Origin: Rhodocollybia butyracea
Lineage: Eukaryota > Basidiomycota > Agaricomycetes > Agaricales > Omphalotaceae
Reading direction: 5' to 3'
Assembly: GCA_015501585.1 (NCBI GenBank)
Contig: JADNRY010000065.1
Span: forward strand, 202,254-266,253
Length of the DNA: 64,000 bases
The stretch's first letter is position 1, and each line of letters begins with the position of its first letter. A model generated the notes under the pieces. That model made no database searches. It was not told the DNA's origin and worked only from the letters and a program-made list of their open reading frames with translations. Both the position numbers and the translations under genes were made by a program. Of the stretch, positions 26,923 to 44,289 are shown in pieces.

Positions 26923-28568
26923 TCACGAAGAACCGACTCCTAACAGACGCTCCCTGACCTGAGCTCTGGCCCTCTCCATCGACTCCCGTAGCTCCTGACT
27001 CTGCCATGAGGAAGAACTTTCATGCGGAGACACTTGCTTCTGAGGCGAAACATTGAAAAGGTCTCGTCTAGGTGAAGCAGAGCTAGCAGAGGGTGCTGTG
27101 CCATACGGCGACGGATTTATGGCCAAACCTGCCCCCGTACGTCGTATCGCCGGACGTCGAGACGCTGATCCCGAACGTGGATGGGAAGCAGCAATAGATC
27201 TTCCTCGGGTTCTATTTCCCATGACACCAAATTCTTCATCCATCCACTCCCCGCCACCGTCATCCACTTCATCTTCCTTAGCTTCATAACTCACAACTAC
27301 TTCTCTTCCTAACGCCTTTTTCCCCTCCTCGATGAGTGAAGAAAGCTTGTGGCCGATCCAATCCATCTGATCCCCTTCATCACCGTCTTCGTCGTCTGGT
27401 GGAGCATCAAAGGATGGAGAGGAAAAGTCGAATGAGGCCTGGGTAGGAGGAAAGACAGTGGAAGAAGTACTAGGACCGAACGAAGCAATATTATGCAAGG
27501 TCTGGTGATGTACTTTCCGTGGGCGTTTGCGAGCAGACTGCGTGCGATGATGCCGGGGTTTGCGTGAGGAAGCAGCAGTGCGGGGAGTAGATGGGACCAC
27601 GTTCAACGTTGGAGTTCCCTGGGGGTCAGAGGAAGAGTATGGTGGAGGAGGTGTAGAAGCGCTAGCCTCAGCAGGTCCAACTGTGATGACAGGTGGTTCG
27701 GTATCTTTGCCTCGGTCCCGCCAGCTACAGAGAGAAAATGATTAGTACAACAAAAGATATCTTCCTCGAGCGACTTACAGGCGATATACCGTTAAACCCA
27801 CTGCTGTACCAATAAGGGCAGCGCTGACAGCGGTAGAAACGATGGACCCGGTCAAACCTCTACGGCGCTTTGCAGGAGGCTGTTGGTCATGGGCTACATG
27901 ACGAAAAAGGATTGAGATGATGAGACGCATCAACGCGCACGAGACAAAAACGAAAAGAAAAAAAAGGTCAACAAAGAAGTTGCGGCGAAAGAAAGAAAAA
28001 AAAAGTTGAAGAAATGCATCCAGGATTAGGACTGCGAGGAGCTTTAAAGGCTTATCCGAAAACATCGTGCCCTTGGGCAGGCTTTAATAAAGATTGCAAC
28101 CGCATGAGTTCCTTCAGGCTGACAGATGGCAGACTCAATGTTGCTAATCGATAGAACTCATATGGTTGATCATACACGAAGAGACAGCAAGGCTACACAG
28201 GAAATAGAAGATTACTCACCAACCCCCTGAGAAACTTGTTCATAGTCGTCCAAGGCTTCCTTCTGTTCTGCCAGTTCTCGGTATTTGGCCGGAGTATCGA
28301 GATAGCCATTTGAAGAAGCAAACGTCGGCATAGACTGAGACGGTTCTGCAAAACTTGGTTCCCAACCTCGTTTCCTTGAATTACCGTTAGAATTCGGCTC
28401 TATTCCGGCAAAAGGGGATGGTCGCCTCTTGTAGATTTCAGCCGAGGCACTTCTTGGTCGGACATCGGGTATTGATGATGGGCCGGCTTCGTTTTCTTGT
28501 GAAGCGGGATAAGTGAATGGATTTGAGAGGCCTGGAACAGAGAGGCTGAAGGTGAAAGGAAAGGGCAT
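26923..28568 (-). CDS. single-pass membrane protein of unknown function
   Basis: Start ATG at 28568; stop at 26923. The first exon encodes a 115-residue polar N-terminus (MPFPFTFSLSVPGLSNPF... to DDYEQVSQGV). An unusually long 326-nt intron (27894-28219) follows, then AHDQQPPAKRRRG and one hydrophobic helix (IVSTAVSAALIGTAVGLTVY), preceded by a basic KRRR cluster. After another short intron a Ser/Pro-rich tail of about 270 residues holds one better-ordered patch, DQMDWIGHKLSSLIEEGKKALG, and ends ERLLGVGSS. I do not recognise the family. The layout suggests an anchored protein with both sides largely disordered. The same downstream exon is also open upstream for about 170 nt into the intron. 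Confidence 0.7.
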
Positions 28569-30734
28569 GGTTTAAAGTAAACAGTTCTAAATTAAGGAGC
28601 CAAGCCCGATTAGACGCCCATCCTTTTGTCCAAACAAACATCGCAAAAATCATTCGCTTTCAATATGAGGCTGCAGCTGGAGATAATCGATAATCGGAGG
28701 GAAAAAAAACAAGTTCGTCCTGCCAGGACCTGGACTGTTATTCCTGTAGTCAAATTCAAATTGCGTGCCGCCAAATTGAAACAAGTACACAACTTACCGC
28801 ACTGTAACTGCACCAGCAGAATTGTCACACAAGTCGCGAGCCAGGCTTGGTAAAAGCTGTGAAAGAGCCATGAAACAGTGGCATGGATAAGGATGTGGAC
28901 AAGATCATGATGTGAGTTCCGATCGTTGCTCGTAAATGGACGCAAGTTTTACTCAATCAATAGTCCAGACAAGATATGGACATCAAGTCGAAAAAACGCA
29001 CAGGTATCAGCCTTGTCAAAGGTCAGATTCCGAATATCCACATTCGATAACTACTAGTAGGTAGGATTATAATAAGTACTGAGGAGGGGAAGAAGAAGAA
29101 TTTGCCCCTGGGGCTTACTGGTAACTGAGTGGCAATCGAGGCAATCTCTTCAAGGTCGTACAGACTGTAGGGTGCTACCTGTGCGTTCGCCAGAGACTCG
29201 TAGACACGTAGGAGTCTTACTTACGCTCACTGACCCGAGAATTCGGCATCGCTTGAGGAGAAACGACTCGAAGATTTCCAGAGCAACTTGAATTTGAACA
29301 GATGGGCCTCCGAATCTTGATACACTTATTAGCCGTAGGATCCGTAGAGGTATTAATTGAAGAATTTGGCCATCGTGATTAGACTCGGAAGTCAGGGCAA
29401 GATCGCATAACACTCAGACCTTTACGTGGGTAAACTGGTGTGGGAGTGTGGGTCGTGTATTCGAGCAAGGTGGCTCAGAAGCATCGGGTTTCTTGACTCA
29501 CACAGCTGACAAGAACGAGAAACTTTAGTACGTACTTGCACTTTCACTTCAGCCTAACATTTTACATAGCTGCAGGTACCTCTGTAGACCGCTGAGGGGA
29601 TGGGAAAGGACCTTTTTCGTGGCAACCTCGACACCACAGGGCTGGCTGGGGTGTGATTGAGGGAACGATGGTGTGGGGTGGGATACTACCCGCTCAAGCG
29701 GGATGTGTGGCGGTGTAGGGTGTAGGGTGTTTCTATGCCCGACACCTAGATGTAGTCAAGCACCACAGGGAATACAGTAAGTATGCACATAAACATGCTT
29801 TGATCGATCCTGATAAACTAGTAGCACAGAAGCGCAAAGCCAAAACAATTGTCATTCACAATCGACAATTAGAAAGCCATATACGCAGCTGACAGTCATT
29901 CCTGTTCAATCAAGTTGCCACAGAAAATATGCTCACCAGACGGGGAAGGACTGCGGCCCCAAAATACTCGTCCCTTACTAATACCAAGACATCATGAGTG
30001 TATCCAGCCTTGACGAAGTCTGACAAAGTACCTTGCATGACCCTCATCCAAATTGTCATCGAACGCTTGGATTGCCATTTCCAGTACTTAAAGGCGTGGC
30101 TTCCCCAGTGACTTCCACCTTTGTCGCTTCTATGAGCCTCATTTTACCAGTATCATCAAATTTGAGAAGCAAGAGCTCCAGATACTTATCTGCCCTCTAC
30201 GCTGAAGACACTATTGGTGAGCGAATAGTACAATTTTTGTTCACATTTCCAAAGGGGCGTGTTGCCATCGTACAGTGAGCTCAATGCTGCACATTGACTG
30301 TTCCTTGCGCATTGGCTGTTCCTTGACGTATAGCCTGTGTATAGCCCTGGAGGACCTTGCATCGTAATAACGCTGGCAATCCACTCCGCTGATTCATCAG
30401 TAAGGGAACTTCGCTGCAATTACCGAGGATTCGAGGAAGGCCTAAACCGCGCAAATATGTAAATGTTGGCTGATAGCAGATCCTACGCTTGAATCATGAG
30501 CTTTGACTCGACGTTCACATATACAGTTGAAGAAATTGGCTCTGCACATGAGAGTGGGTCATGGTAGAAAGTGTTTAGATTCATCCAGGCTCCAATTAAA
30601 TTTACTCCAGTGTTGGTAAAGAAGATTAAACTAGTATGCAAAAAACGGCATAATGCAACAATGAATTATCGTACAGCGATTCATGAGTAGAGTATTGTAG
30701 TGCGAGTGCGAGAGCAAGGGTGTCAGATATGGAT
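28569..30734. other. 2.2-kb gene-free stretch
   Basis: This is the largest gap in the window. Neither strand shows a supported gene. A G-rich tract lies at 29640-29735, with gtgtagg units and a small cccgc-tcaa-gcggg hairpin at 29689-29702. A pair of 17-nt direct repeats lies near 30291-30325. Fragments on the minus strand near 30060-30420 read open for 50-75 codons but stop repeatedly, which could be the remains of a lost gene. I could not name it. Confidence 0.45.
30291..30325. repeat. 17-nt direct repeat pair
   Basis: acattgactgttccttg (30291-30307) and gcattggctgttccttg (30309-30325) differ at two positions and sit at an 18-nt period inside the large gene-free stretch. This is a small tandem duplication with no evident function. 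Confidence 0.6.
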
Positions 30735-36370
<5,636 letters not shown>

Positions 36371-36881
36371 TCAGCTAGAAAATTCGGTTCCCTTTCTAGT
36401 TTGTCGACGACGACTTTGCAACCTCGTGGGGTCAGGCACAGCCAGAATTGCGAAATAAGAAAACAAGTCCAAGTCGAGAGGGTGTGTCCAAGGCCAGAAA
36501 AGTCGAAAAGTTTGTGCTGTAAGTGGACCGTCGCTGGAATCGTCAACGGGACAGAGATTGTAGAGGAGAAAAAAAGGAAACTTGTGGGAACCAACAGGTT
36601 TATCAGTTTGGGTTTCGCTTTTCATTGGAATCAATTCCTAATTTGGTGTAGTCATCTCTTTACCCAAATATGCCATTTCAGTCAACTACACCTCTTATCG
36701 TCTTATTCTTCTCTTTAACGGGTGTTTTGTCTTTACTTTCCATAGTGTAATTAATCTTTCAGTCTCTTTCTCGGAAGTTCCAGGAGTTTAAGCCAACTGT
36801 CCGATTTGGTACACACTGCCATCCGCTACATAATTATATCAATTGTGTATATAACGTCGTGACAAATTATTGAAAGTAATT
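36371..36881. other. intergenic interval upstream of INO80
   Basis: This 511-bp interval lies between the INO80 start and the fumarase stop, both on the minus strand. It should contain the INO80 promoter. No gene seen. Confidence 0.5.
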
Positions 36882-39055
36882 CTAGGGGTCTGGGTAGAGC
36901 ATTTTTTCCGGCCTAACTTTTTCGTCGAATTCTTCGGCAGTAAGAAATCCAAGCGTAATAGTAGCTTCTTTTAGCGTAGTTCCTTCTTTGTGTGCTTTCT
37001 TTGCACATTTAGCAACATCTGATACCAAGTTTGGTAAGCTCATCAGATACGTCTTCCGGTTCACTTACTATCGTATCCGAGATGGCTGTTCAAAATGGTG
37101 GCCAGCATTAATGATTCATTGAGAAGAGTATTGATTCTCTTCTCATTAGCCTGGATACCGACGATGCAGTTCTTTGTGAACGAACGTGTACCTGCATTTG
37201 TTTGGTTAGAAGCCATATATGCCCGAGATAATTATTCCTACCATCAGAAAGTAGACGGATGCTCTGCAACACATTTTTGATGATGACCGGCTTGAACACA
37301 TTCAACTGTGATGCGTTTCAAGTGTTAGCATCTCCTACTGGGAGCGAAAATTTGCCGTTCACCTCAAATTGACCGTTTGAACCAGCGACACTGACGGTTG
37401 TTTGGTTCCCCATAACCTGCGCGGCGACCATTGTGAGTGCTTCGCATTGAGTAGGATTAACTTTTCCTGGCATGATACTGCTTCCAGGCTCATTTTCGGG
37501 CAAGCTCAATTCTCCAAGACCACAACGAGGACCAGAACCAAGGTACCTAGAATGCACTAAATTAATGAAAAGACAGTCACGGCAGGCAAGTGCGCGCACC
37601 TGATGTCATTGGCAATCTTCATGAGAGAGCAAGCCAGAACGTTCAGGGCACCGTGAGCTTCAACGAGCGCGTCGTGTGCAGCTAACGCTTCAAACTACAA
37701 TGAATGAGACAATTGAACAAACTAGACTTGAAATTGCCTCGCCTTATTCGGTGCAGTCTTGAATTCCAAGCCGGTGAGTTTTGAGATTTCTGCTGCGACT
37801 TTAACATCAAATCCCTTCTTAGTATTAAGTCCCTGTGTAGCATGGTAAGTCTGAAGCAGCTCAATGCTGACCAGTTGCAACGCGTACAGTTCCGACCGCA
37901 GTTCCTCCCTGAGCTAGCAAACTAAGTCGAGGAAGTACATCTTTGACTCTCTCGATACCATTTGTGATCTGCTGTACATATCCGCTGAATTCTTGTCCAA
38001 GTGTGAGTGGTGTAGCATCCTAGATATATTTGAACATGAGCATAGATTGAGTTTATACTAAAATTACTTTACCTGTAAGTGAGTACGACCTATTTTGATG
38101 ATGTGGTCAAAAGCCTCCGACTTTGCCTTGAGAGCGTCACGTAATTCAATTAATGCAGGAAGGAGGGAATGGTGAATTTCCGTTACTGCAGCAACATGCA
38201 TAGCGGTGGGAAAGCTGACATGTGGAATTAGAATAGAACGAGAGGCCAGAGGAGTCCTCAAAACTCAACGTGTCGTTGCTGCTCTGGCTCATGTTCACAT
38301 GGTCATTGGGATGGACAGGCATTTTTGAACCTAATTCTCCACCGAGAATTTCGATAGCGCGGTTTGAAATAACCTGAGTGATACAGGTCAGTAACAATAC
38401 ATGGAGAGAGTAAAACCTATGTGCCTCGTTGACGTTCATATTGCTCTGTGTACCGCTTCCGGTTTGGAATACGACCAGGGGGAAATGGTCGAAGAGCTTG
38501 CCGGCGATTACCTATGCTATCTATGAGCAAATTTTACCACTGGTGAATTGTGCTGAAATCGTACATCATCAGCAGCCTGCTGAATAGCCTCGCCAATCTT
38601 TGGGTCCATGCCATAGGTGGTATTGACGATCGAGGCAGCCTTTTTGAGAGTAGCGAATGCTTTGATTAATGGTGGTGGGAGCCGTTCCGAAGGACCTCCT
38701 ATGTCAAAATTTTGCAAGGAACTTTGAAACGACTAGTTGGTATATACTTGAGTGAGAAGTATGACACAACACACCGTTGAGTCTGCGCTCCCCAATAACG
38801 ATCGGCAGGCACCTGGAGTTCACCGAAGGTATCCTTCTCAATTCGATACTGCTGCTTCTATGATGGGTATTTAATAGTTAATTTCCAGTTTCAGCAGTGA
38901 AGAAACATCGACAACCTGGGCCAAAGTCGTGCTCAGAAAACGCACCGCGCGCGGATTTCTGAGAAGGAGATGCTACAAACCAGAAATTAAGCTTGGAGTT
39001 TCAGCGAATGCAGTGAAATAGTACGTACTCGACCATACTGACGAGCAGCAAGCAT
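36882..39055 (-). CDS. FUM1: fumarate hydratase, mitochondrial (class II fumarase)
   Basis: Start ATG at 39055; stop TAG at 36882. The first two exons join to an Arg/Leu-rich, acid-free leader ([14 protein letters not shown]... FLSTTLAQ) typical of a matrix-targeting presequence. The enzyme then begins [14 protein letters not shown]. Signature stretches: [64 protein letters not shown], and the class II signature [16 protein letters not shown] with the catalytic serine loop. The C-terminus ends in PEKMLYPDP. Fumarase interconverts fumarate and L-malate in the TCA cycle; in fungi one gene often feeds both matrix and cytosol. It has about ten short introns and is divergent from PEX11. Confidence 0.96.
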
Positions 39056-39418
39056 GACGAATGGAAACTAAAATGAGTCTAATGAAAGAAAGAAGTGTAG
39101 AATGGGAAAATCTGGATCCCGAGAGACTCCGATTTCTGCCGAGGGATGCACGGCAATGGATGCATGAACGAAATACTGGCCAGGATTTAACAATCTAATG
39201 CTGAAAGACTGCAAAGCTGCTCGGACCGATATCCGCACTTTCTGTTGGCTTTTCCACAAGCTTTCGACTCGATCCAGCTCAACGACTCCAAGATTGCTAA
39301 GAAGCGCTCTTAAGCGCCCATCGTTTAAACGCCGATAAGGCCGGCTACAATTTCACGTGTCAAGATGACCCCGCGTATAATAGTCACTTAAACTTTTGAT
39401 TCTTCTTCTGCTCTTACA
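39056..39418. promoter_or_regulatory. FUM1/PEX11 bidirectional promoter
   Basis: A 363-bp interval separates the start codons of fumarase (minus) and the PEX11-like gene (plus). The arrangement allows joint control of a mitochondrial and a peroxisomal gene, for example by carbon source; this is inference. Confidence 0.55.
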
Positions 39419-40551
39419 ATGGCTACCATCGCTTCACAAGTTATCCTTCATCCCACAGTATCGCAGAGCTTGAAATTCTCAAGCACCACTCTAGGCAGAG
39501 ATAAGGTACTTGAAGTTCTTCAAGTCAAATCTTGTGCTTAATGTCCACAGGCCTATCGTGCTGCCCAATACTTTGCCAGGTAAGGAGGAAACTACGGCTC
39601 CCCCGATGAAACGCTGCATCTTTCTGCAGATTCTACGCCTGGTACTTGCTTTCCAAGGGAGAAAAAGAAGCAGCTGTCCGCTGGAATGCGCTCAAAACAC
39701 ATCTTGCCACGGCCAGGAAACGTCCGCACCATATTCTTCCTTCTCGGAATTAGAATTACTTACATTCGATGATTTAGTCCTGCGATTGGGCAAGCCTTTG
39801 GAACACCTTCAAGCAGCACTGAAAGCATCCTTGGCATCCGGTCCAGTAGGCGAGCAAATCACCGCTATCGCCCGACAAATATCATACTTTGGTTATCTCA
39901 GTTTTGATGCCTTGGTCTGGGTATGTCGACAGGTGTAACATTACTCGCAACTGGTTTCTCAAGCTCTGTTCCAGATCAACACAGTCAAATTCTATTCGTT
40001 CTCGTCGGAAACAAGTACCAAGGTCGCCAAGTTCGCTTATAGGTTCTGGCTGGCTGGTATTACACTCAGCATCATCAATGGGACATTAAAGGTGCGACTG
40101 GTTTAAAGTAACCCGTTTCTTTCTTCCACTCATTCTATCACCATGACTAGAGCGTTCGCCTCGCCAAGGAAGAGCGAAAGCTCAAGCATTCAAAATCCTG
40201 GGGAGGAGAAACGGACGCTGGGCGAGAAGCGGAACAGGAGACTAGACTAAGCGCCATTCTCGCGTATGTTCTGCGGCGTATCCGTTTCCGCTCTATTTCC
40301 ACTAACTAACTCGACATATAGCTCTCGGGATAATACGCGCCACCAACTTGTTATTGACTTGTTGGACATATGGATTCCAGCCACAGCTCTAGGTATCTCG
40401 AATATGAACGACGGTGCCCTTGGAATCTTTGGGTACAAAATTCGGTTACTCTGAATGATTTTTCATCATGCTCACAACGCTCTCTTCCAGTTTGATCTCA
40501 TCGCTGATGGCAGGCCAAAAGCATTGGCAATCTGTTAACGGTAAAAAGTAA
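39419..40551 (+). CDS. PEX11: peroxisomal membrane protein Pex11
   Basis: ATG at 39419; stop TAA at 40551. Spliced sequence: MATIASQVILHPTVSQSLKF, GRDKAYRAAQYFARFYAWYL (the amphipathic N-terminal helix of Pex11), WNALKTHLATARKLLRLGKPLEHLQAALKA, then QISYFGYLSFDALVWINTVKFY, KVAKFAYRFWLAGITLSI, a basic loop, HQLVIDLLDIWIPATALG and a last segment GLISSLMAGQKHWQSVNG. This is the full Pex11 layout; the protein elongates and divides peroxisomes by membrane remodelling. The size, about 255-270 residues, is normal for the family. The intron after TARK starts GTCCGC and ends at the TAG near 39777. The second C-terminal exon follows a GTACAA intron near 40432. Confidence 0.92.
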
Positions 40552-41176
40552 ATAACCTGGATTACTAGTATGAGGCCTTGTGCCTGTATACATTTCTAAA
40601 CCATGAACACATTTATTGTACTCAATTATTGCGTCTTTCTTTGATCCACAAATAGAATATTGTCGGAAGAACTTGCTGTTGTGTTTGACTGTTAGTGCTA
40701 AGAGTCAAACACTACCACGCATGAGCCCGCATGACGCTCACGCATACCGTCCCAAACCCAGAAAACTTCTTGCATATTACAGTAGTATCATTCCACATGT
40801 ATTCCAAAATTCTTTCAGACTGCTTTCTTCGCGTGTTCAATGAAGCTCAACACCTGCTAGTAAGACCTGCAGGCCAGGAATCTTCTCAATCTGCTGTCTT
40901 GGCAGCAAGAATTTTGCTTGTCGCGTCCGTCTTTGAAGTAGTTTATCTCTGGTCGCTGCTCTGATAACAGGCGAATTCTGCAGTGATGCTCGATCTTCCG
41001 GTCTTAAATAGAGGAACGAGTACTATTTCTGAATTACTGTCTCTGTGGTAGTCACTTCGAACGCACCTGGTTAGTGCTATCAGCATTACATTTCGCGGCA
41101 AGCTACGTCCAAAATCCCCGCAGGGGATCGCTAGTTATATGTAAGCATTTCCCTAAAGACAATATATTTTATCCAA
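40552..41176. other. gene-free interval between convergent genes
   Basis: This 625-bp interval lies between the PEX11 stop and the stop of the Cx9C gene. It carries two 3' ends. No supported gene seen. Confidence 0.5.
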
Positions 41177-41570
41177 TCATCGCGTCTTGTCGTTGTTTGA
41201 TTGAGATATCTCTGCTCGTTCAAGCTGCTGGTCACGAAGTTTGAGATACTCTGTCCGAACAATTTCCATAGGTTCTGGGCCAGTACTACCAACATGAGCA
41301 CACGCGTCGAGATCCAACACCGTGAAAGATACGCACTATTTTACCATGCAAGCCTCGACCAATTTTAGTTTATCCTTGCAAGCCCAGACAACCGAAATCA
41401 AACGTCCAGACATGCAATCCGCAAAGTCTACATCCAATGTTTTGTCGGTGACGAGTCAGTCTCAGAGGAAAATTCACCACACCCTTTACAAGGGGATCAC
41501 ATTCCTTCAATGCTTGAGCCTTGACTGATTTGAAAAGATTATCCTCCTCCCTTCTAGAGAGAGCGTTCAT
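41177..41570 (-). CDS. CMC1: twin-Cx9C protein, COX assembly factor Cmc1-like
   Basis: A small three-exon gene: 41570-41483, 41427-41337 and 41285-41177, with GT..AG introns of 55 and 51 nt; 95 residues in total. The protein begins MNALSRREEDNLFKSVKAQ and has CDPLVKDFADC and CKDKLKLVEAC, two perfect C-x9-C motifs at residues 24/34 and 46/56, followed by a charged C-terminus (VRTEYLKLRDQQLERAE). This is the CHCH/twin Cx9C fold, oxidised by the Mia40 pathway in the mitochondrial intermembrane space. Length and motif context fit Cmc1, which assists copper delivery to cytochrome c oxidase; other small Cx9C proteins are possible. It is divergent from lipoyl synthase with 93 bp between ATGs. The first ATG in the exon was chosen; no upstream ATG is in frame. 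Confidence 0.87.
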
Positions 41571-41663
41571 TGGACCGATGAAGATGGACGCTCGTGAAAG
41601 AAACTGAAATACGGCATTGCTAAAATATCCCGGCCCGGCAAGCTGACTTTGATCCAAACACCC
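41571..41663. promoter_or_regulatory. 93-bp divergent promoter, CMC1-like/lipoyl synthase
   Basis: Only 93 bp separate the start codons of two divergent genes for mitochondrial proteins. The 5' leaders must be very short or overlap. This is the tightest head-to-head pair in the window. Confidence 0.6.
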
Positions 41664-43135
41664 ATGAATTCCGTTGCAAGAGCTGCATTTCGTCGTACGG
41701 GCGGCGCTCGGTTTCTAGCCACACCCTCGACACCTTCAACATCGAAACCAGCCTTTTCCGAAACATTAAATTCAGGCCCGTCGCTAGATGACTTTATTTC
41801 TGGAGATGCCCAGAATCGTGTGGTGCTAGGAAATACTAGGGGGTGTGTTGCTGTCTTCATACCAAAAAATAAATAAACTCGTTTAACAATATCTTAATAG
41901 CCAGCGACTCCCGTCATATCTCAAAACCTCAATTCCATCTGGTGCCTCTTACAACAAAATCAAGAAAGACCTCAGGGGCCTTGGATTACATACCGTTTGT
42001 GAGGAGGCCAGATGTCCGAATATTGGAGACTGTTGGGGCGGCAAGGAAGGCGTAACTGAAGCAGAAGGACGAAGCTCTGCTACGGCAACGATTATGGTGT
42101 GTTGCAAACGCCTGTTCCGTCCGCTACAACAATGACAAATATTACTCTAGTTGATGGGTGATACATGTACCCGTGGTTGCAGGTTTTGCTCAGTAAAAAC
42201 ATCCAAAGCTCCTCCTCCATTAGACCCTCATGAACCCGAGAATACTGCTGAGGCAATCAGTCGATGGGGTTTGGGCTACATTGTATTGACTAGTGTAGAC
42301 CGTGACGGTGCGTTTACAAGATCTCCGGAATACATCACATCTTATCCTTCTTCGTTCTAGATCTTGCCGATGGCGGGGCAAATCATTTTGCAGAAACCAT
42401 TCGGAAGATCAAGCAAAAGTGGGTGTCGCTTTCGGCCTTTCTTCCATATCTAATGTGCATCAAAATATAGAGCGCCGCATATCTTGGTCGAAGCACTAAC
42501 AGGAGATTTTGCTGGTAACATGTCGCATGTATCTCTCTTGGCCCAATCTGGTCTGGATGTTTACGCCCACAACGTTGAGACAGTTGAAGAGTTGACTCCG
42601 TTCGTCCGGGATCGGAGGGCCACGTTTAGACAGAGTCTGAAAGTCCTAGAGCATGCAAAACGCGAAGGCGTACGTGTTACGAAAACCAGTATCATGCTCG
42701 GAGTCGGCGAAAACGAAACACAAGTGTTGGATGCGCTCAAAGGTTGGTCTTCTGTGTTATCGAAAGAACTAGCATTAATTTATCCACAGAGCTACGAAAG
42801 GTTGATGTTGATGTCGTAACCTTTGGACAATACATGAGACCTACAAAGCGACACATGAAAGTTGACCGCTACGTCGAGCCCGCAGAATTCGACAAGTGGA
42901 AGCAGGTCGCCGAGGACCTTGGCTTCTTGTATGTCGCCAGCGGGCCTCTAGTTCGCAGCAGTTATAAGGTATGCTCTTCCCAGATTGTCTGCTCAGTTCG
43001 GCCTTATGCTTTCTATAGGCTGGCGAATATTATATCGAAAACGTGCTTCGTGGTAAAGGCTTGGAAAAGAAAGCCCACAAGTTGGCAGCCCAAGAAATTG
43101 CCTCTGAAAGCATGGAAACAAACATTTCTTCATAG
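41664..43135 (+). CDS. LIP5: lipoyl synthase, mitochondrial (radical SAM)
   Basis: ATG at 41664; stop at 43135. The N-terminus ([19 protein letters not shown]) is a typical matrix presequence. The auxiliary iron-sulfur cluster motif [12 protein letters not shown] (C-x4-C-x5-C) is followed across an intron by the radical SAM motif CTRGCRFC (C-x3-C-x2-C). Then come [72 protein letters not shown] and the conserved C-terminal [13 protein letters not shown]. Lipoyl synthase inserts two sulfurs into protein-bound octanoyl groups to make lipoate for pyruvate and 2-oxoglutarate dehydrogenases. The gene has about seven short introns. Its stop lies 30 bp from the stop of the convergent XRCC2-like gene, so the 3' UTRs overlap. 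Confidence 0.96.
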
Positions 43136-43165
43136 ATCACATACGTTATTTTATTATCAACTACA

Positions 43166-44289
43166 CTACTCTGGTTCTAATGATGATACAATGACAGTAA
43201 GACTTAAACGATCTTTCTCTACAGTAAAAGCAAAATGACTTATTTGAGAACCACCAGCAGATCGAATAACTGCTTGAGCCGGACGACTCGTCATTTGAGA
43301 CCCTTGAGCACAAGCGTCTGCTAACGAAAAATGTACAGGAATCTGTGATACCGGCTGCGTTGAAAGAGTGATATGAAGGGTCAAAGGCAAAGCAGTGAAA
43401 GATGAGCTGTTTGGAGTGACAGCAAATAGAGCGGGGGGTGGATTCAAATGTTGGCGGAATGCCAGAGGACTTTCTGTTGTCTTTGTTAAACCCCAATTAG
43501 TCAAGATGACCATTGGTTTATGAGTGCTGTAAAACCGACATAATGCTGTTACAACATGGTGGAAAGGATTGGAAACCCTGTGAGCAGCTGTTGACCGTAG
43601 CTGCTCGGCAGTAAAACGATCTGACCAGTGGAAAGCACTTATAGAGTCTATCGCCAGGATGCCAATTTCAGATTCTGATAGTTTTGTTCGATGATAGGAT
43701 GGTAGATAGAGCAACGTCTCAGCAAGTTGCGTAGAGGAATTGGGGGAAAACAGATGAAGATTTCGTAGCGATCGTTCTACGAGTAGTTGTACAGCGTCAG
43801 ATTCACTTGGGGTCTTCATGATAGCGGCCAAACGCGACGTTAACAGGTGCTTGAACCGAGCTAAATCAAAAGATGCGTCTGTGTTGAAGAGCACAGTGAC
43901 TTTGTCCCATCCGCCAATGGTCACCGACGAGTATGTAGTGGGAATGATGCAGGCTATCATTAGAAGATACAGCAAATGCGTTTTGCCTGAACCAGGCTGG
44001 CCTACTATTTCGAGTACATCGCCCAAGTGAAGAGAATCAAGAGGCGTCTCCTGACGCGTCGAAGAGTGGTGCGCGTCGAGATCTATGTTTAACGGAGGGG
44101 AATCTGTCGGACCAATGTAAAAGATTGAGTTAAACAACGTAGACTCGGGGATACAGACCTTCACATCGCACTTGAGCTAGAAGCTGGAAGAAAAACAGAA
44201 TCCGTCAAAGCTCGTAACGGTCCTGAGCAGAAACTTACGGTTTGTAGAGATTCAGACTGCACTTCTTGAATCATACGATTGAAATCCAT
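43166..44289 (-). CDS. XRCC2: Rad51-family recombination protein, XRCC2-like
   Basis: Start ATG at 44289; stop at 43166. Two small 5' exons ([17 protein letters not shown] and LLAQVRCE) splice into one long exon. A RecA-type ATPase core follows: [20 protein letters not shown] with Walker A GQPGSGKT, and [14 protein letters not shown] as Walker B. The N-terminal DNA-binding domain of Rad51 is missing, as in XRCC2. The C-terminal strand region ([16 protein letters not shown]) closes the fold. XRCC2 acts with Rad51 paralogues in homologous recombination. About 340 residues; family members are 280-400. Another Rad51 paralogue cannot be excluded, but the short N-terminus and Walker context favour XRCC2. 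Confidence 0.83.

Noticed and set aside
29710..29735. Telomere-like ggtgtagggtgtaggg repeat
   Set aside because: Only about three units are present, the unit is not TTAGGG, and the region is flanked by ordinary genes.
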